A stretch of DNA of 64,000 nt, from contig NZ_LGCM01000046.1 in the NCBI RefSeq assembly GCF_001306035.1, positions 54,235-118,234 of the forward strand. The letters run 5' to 3'. The notes beneath the pieces are model-generated. The model was not told the origin of the DNA. It was given only the letters and a program-made list of their open reading frames with translations, and did not search any database. The stretch's first letter is position 1, and the number at the start of each line of letters is the position of its first letter. Shown in pieces: positions 51,339 to 59,774 of this stretch. The DNA comes from Levilinea saccharolytica. Lineage in GTDB: Bacteria; Chloroflexota; Anaerolineae; Anaerolineales; Anaerolineaceae. A program made the position numbers and the translations under genes.

Positions 51339-52622
51339 CTAGGGCAGCACCGGCGCCAGAGAGGTGAACACCGCCCGGTAGGCCTGCAGGCTGGGCAGCC
51401 ACTCCCCCTGGGCTGTGCGTCCGCCAATCACGTACACGCGCGATTCATACCCCACCACGGCTGCCCCTTCGCCCACCTCCAATGGGGCCTGGCCCAACGC
51501 CTGCCAGGCTTCGCCCCGCCAGGAGGTCTGCCACAGGGGTAATCCCGGCGGACTGCCGCCCCCCACATACACCTGCCCCGCCAGCCCCACCGCGCCCATG
51601 CCGCCGCGCCCGGCGGGCAGCGCGCCGCGCTCTTCCCAGGCCTGCCGCTGGGGGGCATACAGCCACTGGCGCGGCGAAAGCCCCTGCTCACCCCAGCCGC
51701 CCATCACCATCAGCCGTCCCTCCAGCGGCAAAGCCGCCGCCCCCCGCACCGCCTGGGGCAGCCGGCCGCCCTCCGTCCACCGGTCCTGGGAGGGGTCATA
51801 CACCCACACCGTGCCGCGCGCGCGCTGACCGTCCCAGCCCCCAAAGAGGTACAGCCGCCCATCCAGAGCCGCCGCCGCGGCAGCGCTGCGCCCCGCGGGC
51901 ATGGCGGCTGCCTGCGTCCACACATCCGCGCGCGGGTCATACACCCGCAGGGCCGCGCTCACCTTGCCGTCCGCGCGCACTCCGCCCGCCAGGTACAGGC
52001 GCTCACCCAGCACTACCGCCTGCACATCCCGCACTGCTTCGGGCAGCGGGGCGCGCTTTTCCCAGGTGTTTAAGGTCAAATCGAACATCAGCGTGTCTGC
52101 GCTCAACCCGGCCGCGGTCTGCCCCCCCATCACGTACATGCGCCCTTCAACCACCGCCGCGGCCATGCCCGCCCGCCCCTCCGGCAAATCGGCCAGGCGC
52201 TCCCAACGCAGCGCGTCCACATCATCCCGGCTCACCGCCGCTGGTGGGGTGGGGGGAGCCAAAGCCGCGCGCAGTGCGGGCAGCGCCCAAATCAGGATCG
52301 CCGCCAGCACCACCAGCGCCGCAGCCGCCGCCCACCGCCGCCCACCCACGCGCCGCCGTTTGGGTGTGGGGATCGCCGCAGGCTGCGCAGACGGCTGCGC
52401 CTCCTCTTCCCGCGCCGTCATCACCAGCCCCATCTCCAGGGCCTGGCGCGTGGCGGCTGCGCGCGTCTCCACCCCCAGCTTGGCGAAGATCCGCCGCACA
52501 TGCACCTTGACCGTGTTGGGACTGATGCCTAAGGCCTGGGCAATTTCTTTATTTCCCACCCCCGTGGCCACCAGACGCAGAATCTCACGCTCTCGTTCGC
52601 TTAACTGCGAAGCTCCATCCAT
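51339..52622 (-). CDS. Membrane-anchored LuxR regulator with Kelch-repeat outer domain
   Basis: A 427-residue protein with an unusual order: N-terminal LuxR/GerE HTH (LSEREREILRLVATGVGNKE; ISPNTVKVHVRRIFAKLGVE), a Pro/Arg linker, one membrane helix (about 97-119: WAAAAALVVLAAILIWALP), then six Kelch-type repeats (residues 135-427) such as GRMYVMGGQTAAG, ERLYLAGGVR and GRLYLFGGWDGQ. With the HTH inside and the propeller outside it resembles a transmembrane one-component regulator. It lies between two groups of exported-protein genes, the likely targets. Confidence 0.8.
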   Translation of the reverse strand: MDGASQLSEREREILRLVATGVGNKEIAQALGISPNTVKVHVRRIFAKLGVETRAAATRQALEMGLVMTAREEEAQPSAQPAAIPTPKRRRVGGRRWAAAAALVVLAAILIWALPALRAALAPPTPPAAVSRDDVDALRWERLADLPEGRAGMAAAVVEGRMYVMGGQTAAGLSADTLMFDLTLNTWEKRAPLPEAVRDVQAVVLGERLYLAGGVRADGKVSAALRVYDPRADVWTQAAAMPAGRSAAAAAALDGRLYLFGGWDGQRARGTVWVYDPSQDRWTEGGRLPQAVRGAAALPLEGRLMVMGGWGEQGLSPRQWLYAPQRQAWEERGALPAGRGGMGAVGLAGQVYVGGGSPPGLPLWQTSWRGEAWQALGQAPLEVGEGAAVVGYESRVYVIGGRTAQGEWLPSLQAYRAVFTSLAPVLP

Positions 52623-52835
52623 AAGAGAATTCTAGCGGTTTCTCCCCATTCGGGCAAGCCGCCCCCGTTTTTCCGCTTTAATGATTGTCTGATTCAACCA
52701 CTTGCGATACACTCCAATATCGATTCAACCCACCCCCATGCCTGCCGTCCGGCTGAGGCTGCGCCGCAATCGCGGCTTTCGGGGGGGGAGCGCTGGTTTT
52801 TGCCTGCGCCCATTCTTCCATCAACGAGGTTTCCC

Positions 52836-54254
52836 ATGACACCCCCATCTTCTCAGGCGTCCCACAGCGCCATCGCCGGATCGGGCTATAAATACGCCCA
52901 GGCCAACCCCAACGCCAAGAAATACAAAGCCTCCGCGGCCGTCCAAAGCGTTACCCTGCCGCCCAAAGTGGACCTGCGTCCCTATCTGACCCCCGTTGAA
53001 GATCAAGGCAATACCAATTCCTGCACCGCCAACGCCATCGCCGGGGCCTATGAATACCTGCTCAAAAAGCACCTGGGTAAACCCCTGGATGTGAGCCGCC
53101 TTTTCATCTATTACAACGCCCGCTGGCGCGCCGGGGATCAAAACGAAGATTCCGGCTCTGTCATCCAATACGGCATGGAAGGCGTCCAGGCCTTGGGCTC
53201 CTGCACCGAACCCACCTGGCCTTTCCAGGTGAAACGCGTCACCCAGAAGCCCTCTGCCACCTCATACACCGAAGCAGCCCGCTTCCGCGGCCTCATCATC
53301 CAAAAACTGCCCGTGGATCTGAAAGCCTGGAAGCGCTGTTTGGCCGAGGGCTATCCCATCGTGTTCGGCTGCGCCCTGTTCGAATCGTTTGACAGCTGCT
53401 CCCAAAACGGCGGCGTGGTGCCCATGCCCAATCCCAAAGACGTGTCCCGCGGCTCGCACGGCTCCCACGCCATGCTGTGCGTCGGCTATTCGGAGGTGGA
53501 AAAGGTCTTCATCGTACGCAACTCCTGGGGGGCCGCCTGGGGCGACCGCGGCTACTGCTACATGCCCTACAACTACCTCATGTCGAAGAAATTTAACCTG
53601 GGCGACTGCTGGATGATGCGCTCTGAAGATGACCTGCCCGATCCGCAGGATACCTGGGTCGAAAACCGCAAGCCGGTCATCAAGCATATGCCCGATTTTG
53701 AAATCAACGCTTACCCCGTCACCGCCTACGACTCGATTCCGGTCCAATTGATCTCGGAAGAAGAGATTGTGGAATATCAGGACGAAGCCCCAGAGGACTT
53801 CGTGGAATACATCGAAGAAGTGGAGCCGGAAGCCTACGTTGAGGATGACGAGGACTACCTCTTCTGCGACGACGAAGAATACGACGAGGACGAGGAAGAC
53901 GAAGAGGACGAAGAGTACGAGGAAGACGAAGAGGACGAGGAAGACGAAGAAGACGAAGAAGACGAAGAAGACGAAGAGTACGAAGAGTACGAAGAGGACG
54001 AAGAAGACGAGGAAGACGAAGAGTACGAAGAGGACGAAGAGTACGAGGAAGACGAAGAGGACGAGGAAGACGAAGAGTACGAAGAAGACGAGGAAGACGA
54101 AGAGTACGAAGAAGACGAAGAAGACGAAGAAGACGAAGAGTACGAAGAGTACGAAGAGGACGAAGAAGACGAGGAATCTTACGAGGATGACGGCGGCGAA
54201 GCCGAAGAAGACGGAGGGGATGACGGGGGAGATGACGACGGCGGCGAAGAATAA
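52836..54254 (+). CDS. Papain-like (C1) protease with a polyacidic C-terminal tail
   Basis: A 472-residue protein. The C1A core has oxyanion Gln57 and catalytic Cys63 in VEDQGNTNSCTANA, His211 in GSHGSHAMLCVGY and Asn229 in VRNSWGAAWGDRGYCYMPYN (in part). From about residue 320 to the end the chain is almost only Glu, Asp and Tyr (EDEEDEEYEED-type repeats, net charge below -100). No signal peptide is evident: a short N-terminus (MTPPSSQASHSAIAGSGYKY) precedes the domain. ATG 52836 follows ACGAGG. The tail may bind calcium or cations or act as an intramolecular spacer. Confidence 0.85.
   Translation: MTPPSSQASHSAIAGSGYKYAQANPNAKKYKASAAVQSVTLPPKVDLRPYLTPVEDQGNTNSCTANAIAGAYEYLLKKHLGKPLDVSRLFIYYNARWRAGDQNEDSGSVIQYGMEGVQALGSCTEPTWPFQVKRVTQKPSATSYTEAARFRGLIIQKLPVDLKAWKRCLAEGYPIVFGCALFESFDSCSQNGGVVPMPNPKDVSRGSHGSHAMLCVGYSEVEKVFIVRNSWGAAWGDRGYCYMPYNYLMSKKFNLGDCWMMRSEDDLPDPQDTWVENRKPVIKHMPDFEINAYPVTAYDSIPVQLISEEEIVEYQDEAPEDFVEYIEEVEPEAYVEDDEDYLFCDDEEYDEDEEDEEDEEYEEDEEDEEDEEDEEDEEDEEYEEYEEDEEDEEDEEYEEDEEYEEDEEDEEDEEYEEDEEDEEYEEDEEDEEDEEYEEYEEDEEDEESYEDDGGEAEEDGGDDGGDDDGGEE
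53870..54175 (+). repeat. Minisatellite coding the Glu/Asp tail
   Basis: About 300 nt of imperfect 3-, 6- and 9-nt units (GAC, GAAGAG, GACGAAGAG, GAGTACGAAGAG) inside the protease gene. The region looks prone to slippage; the antisense strand stays open but encodes only a Leu/Arg/Val repeat. Confidence 0.85.
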
Positions 54255-54279
54255 CCCGCGCCCGCATAGGGCATAACCC

Positions 54280-54312
54280 AACGGGAGAGGCCAACGGTCT
54301 CTCCCGTTTCGC
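54280..54312 (+). terminator. Terminator of the protease gene
   Basis: AACGGGAGAG (54280-54289) pairs with CTCTCCCGTT (54299-54308), a perfect 10-bp stem, then TCGCTTTC. Confidence 0.8.
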
Positions 54313-54396
54313 TTTCACCCACCTCTTGACGGCCCGCGCAGTGGATTTACAGAGCGTTTTTGGGTTTCGTCACTGAAAAGTGGCAAAGATAGGTTA

Positions 54397-54451
54397 TTGA
54401 CATTTTTCCTGTTTCTCTTATAATTAGATTAGTTTGATTTACTTACAAACA
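54397..54451 (+). promoter_or_regulatory. ROK repressor promoter and possible operator
   Basis: TTGACA (54397-54402), 16-nt spacer, TATAAT (54419-54424). Just downstream GTTTG (54433-54437) and CAAAC (about 54447-54451) form an inverted pair, a candidate autoregulatory site. Confidence 0.65.
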
Positions 54452-54476
54452 AATCCCCCGGTCGAAAAAAGCAAAC

Positions 54477-55703
54477 ATGAATCAACGCAAGACGGCAGAC
54501 CAATCGTTAATGCGGGAAATGAACACCTCCATCATCCTGCATGCCATCCGCTTAAGCGCCCCTCTTTCGCGTGCGGAGTTGGCAACCCGAACCGGTTTAA
54601 CGCGCAGCACGGTCTCGTTGATCATTGATGATCTCATTGACCGCGAATTTGTTCAGGAAACCACCATCAGCCAGGTCTCAAAGGTCGGCCGCCCTGGCAT
54701 GCTTCTACAATTTAATCCTGAGGGTGGCTGTGTGATCGGCGTCGAAATCGGCGTCGATTTTATTTCTGTCATCCTGACCAACTTCATCGGCCAGGTGCTC
54801 TGGCGGCACAAACGGATGACCTCAGAGCAAGAGACCCAGCTTGACCTGCTCCAAATCGCCGAAAATATCATCGATGAAGCCCTGCACTACGGCAAGAAGC
54901 TCGATTTGCGCCCGCTGGGGATTGGGGTGGGCGTGCCTGGCTTGGTCGATTCACACCAGGGCAAACTGGTGTTTGCCCCCAACCTGCATTGGGTGGATGT
55001 TCCCCTGCGCCAGATCTGGACCAAGCGTTTTGATCTGCCCGTCTTTGTCGAAAACGAAGCCAACTGCGCCTGTTTGGGTGAGTATTTCTACGGTATAGCC
55101 CACACCGTGAAAGATTTCCTCTTTCTCAAAACCGGCGTCGGCCTGGGCGGCGGGGTGATGATTGACGGCAAGCTCTTCCGCGGGTCCAGCGGTTTTGCGG
55201 GCGAAATCGGACATATCACCATTTACGAAAGTGACGTGGTCTGCGCCTGCGGGCGAAAGGGTTGTCTGGAAACCTTTGTGCGCCCTTCCAGCCTGTTGAC
55301 TCATGTCGCCGCCCGGTTGAAAAATGGAGAAGCGAGCCTTCTGTACGAAATTGTGGGGCCCGACCTTTCACGGCTCAGCATTGAGCACATCGCCGAAGCC
55401 GCCCGGCAAAATGACGCCCTCGCCATCAGCGCGATTGAAGCCCTCGGCGTCCATTTTGGGATCGGCATCACCAACCTGGTCAATATTTTCAACCCAGAGC
55501 TGGTGGTGTTTGGCGGCACTTTAGTTCCCCTTCATCCCTGGATGATCCCGGTCATTGCGGCAACGCTGCAAAAGAATGTTTTACCTCCCCTGCGAAAGAT
55601 TACCCGCATCGAGCCCTCTTCTCATGGAGAGGATGCCTGCTTGCTGGGGGCGGTGGCGCTCGTCATGGATGATATCCTGCGCGAGCCGCTGAACATTTCA
55701 TAG
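54477..55703 (+). CDS. ROK-family transcriptional repressor (XylR-like)
   Basis: A 408-residue sugar-responsive repressor: winged HTH (PLSRAELATRTGLTRSTVSL in part) and a ROK sugar-kinase-like domain with GIGVGVPGLVDSHQG, the phosphate/metal loop GLGGGVMIDG and the zinc-binding CxCGxxGC signature in CACGRKGCLETFV. It precedes the sugar ABC operon and most likely represses it until its sugar (xylose or similar) binds. Start ATG 54477 has only weak SD sequence; a -10 box lies 52 nt upstream. Confidence 0.93.
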   Translation: MNQRKTADQSLMREMNTSIILHAIRLSAPLSRAELATRTGLTRSTVSLIIDDLIDREFVQETTISQVSKVGRPGMLLQFNPEGGCVIGVEIGVDFISVILTNFIGQVLWRHKRMTSEQETQLDLLQIAENIIDEALHYGKKLDLRPLGIGVGVPGLVDSHQGKLVFAPNLHWVDVPLRQIWTKRFDLPVFVENEANCACLGEYFYGIAHTVKDFLFLKTGVGLGGGVMIDGKLFRGSSGFAGEIGHITIYESDVVCACGRKGCLETFVRPSSLLTHVAARLKNGEASLLYEIVGPDLSRLSIEHIAEAARQNDALAISAIEALGVHFGIGITNLVNIFNPELVVFGGTLVPLHPWMIPVIAATLQKNVLPPLRKITRIEPSSHGEDACLLGAVALVMDDILREPLNIS

Positions 55704-55882
55704 ACCGCTTTCATACATGCTCAAAACTGGGAATAAACTCAGCTCTACATCTGGGAGTACCAGTCACAGCGAAGACCATCAGATTGGAAAAAATGGAGGT
55801 GCAGCGAAAAGAAAATGTATTGGGTTTTACAGAATCAATTGAAAGATGTCTACCAAAGTAAATTTTCAGGAGGACAAGAACC

Positions 55883-58063
55883 ATGAGTAAAAAATTCTCA
55901 CAAATCGTTATGATGGCCATTGGCGTCATTGCGATTGTCAGCATGATGGCCGGGTGCGCCGCTCCCGCCGCTCCCGCCGCCCCCGAAGCCACTGCCGCCC
56001 CCGCCGCCTCTGGCGAAAAAATCAAAGTGGGTCTCTCGTTCTCAGATTTCGCGACCGAACGCTGGAAGAACGAAGAAGTCCTGCTGCGCAAGCTGTTGGA
56101 AGACAAAGGCTACGAAGTTCTGAGCCAGGAAGCCAACCATGACGTCAAGGCGCAGAATGACCAGATCGACAACATGGTCAGCCAGGGCGTTAAGGGTCTC
56201 ATCGTGGTGGCCGAAGACGGCGACGCCGTGGTGACCTCGGTGGACAAAGCCGCGGACGCTGGCGTGAAAGTGCTTGCCTACGACCGCCTGATCAAGACCC
56301 CCAAAATCGCTGCTTACCTGTCCTTCAACAACGTCGAAGTGGGCCGCCAACAGGCCGACGGCGTGATGAAGGCCATCGGCGCCGACAGCTGGGACGTGGC
56401 TGCCAACGGCAAGATCCGCCTGGTCAAACTTGGCGGTTCCCCCACCGATAACAACGCCATCCTCTTCCGCAAGGGCCAGGATGAAATCCTTGCCAAGTAT
56501 GCCGACAAGATCGAAGTCGTCGCTGACCAGTGGGTGGACAACTGGGATGCTGCCAATGCCCTCAAGATGATGGAAAACATCCTCACCGCTGCTGGCAATG
56601 ACATCGACGCGGTTGTGGCTTCCAACGACGGCACCGCGCTGGGCGCTCTGCAGGCCATGAAGGCCCAGGGTCTGGCTGGCAAGGTCCCGATCTCCGGCCA
56701 GGACGCCACCGCTGACGGCAGCAACAGCATCGTCAAGGGTGAACTGACTGTCTCCATCCTCAAAGATATCCGCAACCTCTCCCCGCTGGCTGTCGATACC
56801 CTCGACACCATCCTCAAGGGCGGCACCGTTACCGGCCTGAAGAACTACACCATGGCCGAACTGACCAACGACGACACCAAGACCGGCGAAGTCCCCTGCC
56901 TGTTCCTGGAAGTTCAGCAGGTCAACAAAGACAACGTGTTCGACCTGGTGGTCAAGAGCGGGTTCCAGAGCTACGATGATGTCTATCGCGACATCCCCGA
57001 TGCTCAGAAACCGCCCAAGCCGGGTGAATCGGCTGCTCCTGCCGCTCCTGCCGAAAAAATCAAAGTGGGTCTCTCGTTCTCCGATTTCGCGACTGAACGC
57101 TGGAAGAACGAAGAAGTCCTGCTGCGCAAGCTGCTGGAAGACAAAGGCTACGAAGTTCTGAGCCAGGAAGCCAACCATGACGTCAAGGCGCAGAATGACC
57201 AGATCGACAACATGGTCAGCCAGGGCATCAAGGGCCTCATCGTGGTGGCCGAAGACGGCGACGCCGTGGTGACCTCGGTGGACAAAGCCGCGGACGCTGG
57301 CGTGAAAGTGCTTGCCTACGACCGCCTGATCAAGACCCCCAAAATCGCTGCTTACCTGTCCTTCAACAACGTCGAAGTGGGCCGCCAACAGGCCGACGGC
57401 GTGATGAAGGCCATCGGCGCCGACAGCTGGGACGTGGCTGCCAACGGCAAGATCCGCCTGGTCAAACTTGGCGGTTCCCCCACCGATAACAACGCCATCC
57501 TCTTCCGCAAGGGCCAGGATGAAATCCTTGCCAAGTATGCCGACAAGATCGAAGTCGTCGCTGACCAGTGGGTGGACAACTGGGATGCTGCCAATGCCCT
57601 CAAGATGATGGAAAACATCCTCACCGCTGCTGGCAATGACATCGACGCGGTTGTGGCTTCCAACGACGGCACCGCGCTGGGCGCTCTGCAGGCCATGAAG
57701 GCCCAGGGTCTGGCTGGCAAGGTCCCGATCTCCGGCCAGGACGCCACCGCTGACGGCAGCAACAGCATCGTCAAGGGTGAACTGACTGTCTCCATCCTCA
57801 AAGATATCCGCAACCTCTCCCCGCTGGCTGTCGATACCCTCGACACCATCCTCAAGGGCGGCACCGTTACCGGCCTGAAGAACTACACCATGGCCGAACT
57901 GACCAACGACGACACCAAGACCGGCGAAGTCCCCTGCCTGTTCCTGGAAGTTCAGCAGGTCAACAAAGACAACGTGTTCGACCTGGTGGTCAAGAGCGGG
58001 TTCCAGAGCTACGATGATGTCTATCGCGACATCCCCGATGCTCAGAAACCGCCCAAGCCGTAA
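55883..58063 (+). CDS. Tandem-duplicated sugar-binding lipoprotein (XylF-like, two domains)
   Basis: A 726-residue lipoprotein: signal with lipobox MMAGCAAPA, Ala/Pro linker, then two Peripla_BP_4 (XylF-like) domains. Domain 1 spans residues about 47-380 (IKVGLSFSDFATERWKNEEV, NNVEVGRQQADGVM, WDAANALKMMENILT, VVASNDGTALGALQA). Domain 2, residues about 393-726, is identical except Val to Ile. Such proteins bind D-xylose or related sugars outside the membrane and hand them to the permease. The 22-residue linker ESAAPAAPAEK joins them. SD AGGAGG precedes ATG 55883. Confidence 0.9.
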   Translation: MSKKFSQIVMMAIGVIAIVSMMAGCAAPAAPAAPEATAAPAASGEKIKVGLSFSDFATERWKNEEVLLRKLLEDKGYEVLSQEANHDVKAQNDQIDNMVSQGVKGLIVVAEDGDAVVTSVDKAADAGVKVLAYDRLIKTPKIAAYLSFNNVEVGRQQADGVMKAIGADSWDVAANGKIRLVKLGGSPTDNNAILFRKGQDEILAKYADKIEVVADQWVDNWDAANALKMMENILTAAGNDIDAVVASNDGTALGALQAMKAQGLAGKVPISGQDATADGSNSIVKGELTVSILKDIRNLSPLAVDTLDTILKGGTVTGLKNYTMAELTNDDTKTGEVPCLFLEVQQVNKDNVFDLVVKSGFQSYDDVYRDIPDAQKPPKPGESAAPAAPAEKIKVGLSFSDFATERWKNEEVLLRKLLEDKGYEVLSQEANHDVKAQNDQIDNMVSQGIKGLIVVAEDGDAVVTSVDKAADAGVKVLAYDRLIKTPKIAAYLSFNNVEVGRQQADGVMKAIGADSWDVAANGKIRLVKLGGSPTDNNAILFRKGQDEILAKYADKIEVVADQWVDNWDAANALKMMENILTAAGNDIDAVVASNDGTALGALQAMKAQGLAGKVPISGQDATADGSNSIVKGELTVSILKDIRNLSPLAVDTLDTILKGGTVTGLKNYTMAELTNDDTKTGEVPCLFLEVQQVNKDNVFDLVVKSGFQSYDDVYRDIPDAQKPPKP
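56021..58060 (+). repeat. Direct tandem duplication, 1038-bp period
   Basis: 56021-57022 and 57059-58060 align at a 1038-nt offset. I find six single-base differences, all in the first about 190 nt (three are silent singletons, then GTT/ATC and GGT/GGC); the remaining about 810 nt look identical. The duplication is in frame and covers the whole ligand-binding domain. Confidence 0.9.
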
Positions 58064-58080
58064 GATACGCTGAAGAATTT

Positions 58081-58116
58081 GCCCCGGTCTTCAGGGTTTT
58101 CCTTGGGGGCCGGGGC
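58081..58116 (+). promoter_or_regulatory. Intercistronic hairpin between binding protein and ATPase genes
   Basis: GCCCCGG...CCGGGGC stem with a 22-nt loop and no T-run. It sits in the 150-nt gap after the binding-protein gene, the usual place of an mRNA-stabilising or partial-termination hairpin that keeps binding protein above permease. Confidence 0.55.
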
Positions 58117-58213
58117 ATCATGCTGATATATAATAGTAGATATTCAGCCACTACCCAACAACCATCCTTCCAGCGCTGGAGATCTACACGCAGGAGCGAG
58201 AAAAGGAGCATCC

Positions 58214-59740
58214 GTGAGCGACGATATCATCCTGGATATTCGTAACGTCACAAAGCAATTCCCCGGCGTCACCGCGCTCAGCGATGTGTCACTGCAGATC
58301 AAGCGGGGCGAGATTCACGGTCTTTGCGGGGAAAATGGGGCAGGTAAATCTACCCTGATGAAAATCCTCTCGGGTGTCTATCCTTTCGGCACCTATGAGG
58401 GTACCATTCTCTACGAGGGTCAAGAGCTGAGACTGGGGGAAGGCTCGATCCAGGAAGCCATTAAGAAAGGTATTGCCATCGTGTACCAGGAGTTAACCCT
58501 GGTGCCGAATATGAACGTGGGCGAAAATGTGTACCTCGGCAAAGAGCCGACCGAAAACGGCTCCATCAATTGGAATAAGCTCTACTCCGATACACGCGAT
58601 ATTTTGCAAAGATATAATCTGGATGTTGACCCGCAGACCCCGGTGAAAGATCTGGGCGTAGGCAAGCAGCAGATGGTTGAAATTGCCAAGGCCCTCTCCG
58701 AAAACGCCAAGATTCTGATTTTGGATGAACCCACCAGCGCCCTTTCTGAAGCCGAAATTGCCAGCTTGATGGACATTTTGCGCAGTTTGAAGAGCCACGG
58801 GGTCACCTGCATTTACATCACCCATAAGCTCGATGAATTTTTCCGCATCACCGACACGGTAACCGTCCTGCGGGACGGCAAGACCGTGGTGACCAAACCC
58901 ACCAGCGAACTGAACCAACAGCAATTGGTCAGCTACATGGTCGGCCGCGAGATGAAAGAGCGTTTCCCCAAGGGAAACCGCAAACCCGGGGATGTGATTT
59001 TCGAAGTCGAAGACCTGCATGCGGAAGACCCCTCCGATTCGACCCGCATGTTGCTGCGCGGGGTAAGTCTCAACGTCCGCCAGGGAGAAATCCTGGGAAT
59101 TGCCGGGCTGATGGGTTCAGGCCGTACGGAACTGGTCACCACCATTTTTGGTGAGTACGGCAAGGTGGTGAAAGGTACCATCAAGTTACAGAACCGTGAA
59201 TTAAAAATTAACAGTGCTCGCGATGCCATGCAGTTTGGCATCAGCCTGGTGCCGGAAGACCGCAAACGCCTGGGGTTGGTCTTAATCCAGTCCATCCTCA
59301 AGAATATCTCCCTGCCCAACCTCGACCGTTTTGCCAGTTTCTTCCGCATCAATGCAGATGAAGAGCTGGCTGCCGCCAATCAGCAAGCCAGAAATTTGGC
59401 CATCAAAGCGCCGCATATGGAAGTCGCCGCAGAAACGCTCTCCGGCGGCAACCAGCAGAAAGTGGTCATTGCTAAATGGCTGCTTTCGAACCCAAAAGTG
59501 TTAATCCTGGACGACCCTACGCGCGGTATTGACGTTGGTGCCAAATACGAAATTTACAAGCTGATGAACGAACTGGCCGAGCAGGGTGTCGCGATCATCA
59601 TGATCTCCAGCGACCTGGAAGAGGTGCTGGGCATGAGCGATCGGGTTATGGTGATGTGCGAAGGCCGGTCCAGCCCGATTCTTGAGCTTGCGGATGCCAC
59701 GCAAGAACACATTATGAAACTTGCAACAGGGATTGCCTGA
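58214..59740 (+). CDS. Sugar ABC transporter ATP-binding protein (XylG/MglA-like, double domain)
   Basis: A 508-residue fused ATPase. Domain 1: Walker A GENGAGKSTLM, IVYQELTLVPNMNVGENV, signature-like LGVGKQQMVEIAKAL, Walker B ILILDEPTSAL. Domain 2 has a degenerate Walker A (GLMGSGRTELV), and LSGGNQQKVVIAKWL with LILDDPTRGIDVGA, as in XylG/RbsA/MglA proteins. Start is GTG 58214 with AAGGAGC upstream. Powers uptake of the sugar bound by the upstream lipoprotein. Confidence 0.92.
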   Translation: MSDDIILDIRNVTKQFPGVTALSDVSLQIKRGEIHGLCGENGAGKSTLMKILSGVYPFGTYEGTILYEGQELRLGEGSIQEAIKKGIAIVYQELTLVPNMNVGENVYLGKEPTENGSINWNKLYSDTRDILQRYNLDVDPQTPVKDLGVGKQQMVEIAKALSENAKILILDEPTSALSEAEIASLMDILRSLKSHGVTCIYITHKLDEFFRITDTVTVLRDGKTVVTKPTSELNQQQLVSYMVGREMKERFPKGNRKPGDVIFEVEDLHAEDPSDSTRMLLRGVSLNVRQGEILGIAGLMGSGRTELVTTIFGEYGKVVKGTIKLQNRELKINSARDAMQFGISLVPEDRKRLGLVLIQSILKNISLPNLDRFASFFRINADEELAAANQQARNLAIKAPHMEVAAETLSGGNQQKVVIAKWLLSNPKVLILDDPTRGIDVGAKYEIYKLMNELAEQGVAIIMISSDLEEVLGMSDRVMVMCEGRSSPILELADATQEHIMKLATGIA

Positions 59741-59774
59741 TCGCGGCTGTGCATTCATTCATTAGGAGGATACA

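Noticed and set aside
53262..54281. Leftward frame rich in Val/Phe/Leu opposite the acidic tail
   Set aside because: It is the complement of the GAA/GAC/GAG repeat; not a real membrane protein.
55792..55860. A 22-codon frame (ATG GAG GTG ...) upstream of the sugar-binding gene
   Set aside because: No SD and no conserved context; more likely part of the leader.
56042..57388. A long leftward frame across the duplicated binding-protein gene
   Set aside because: It repeats with the duplication and is a by-product of codon use in the real gene.
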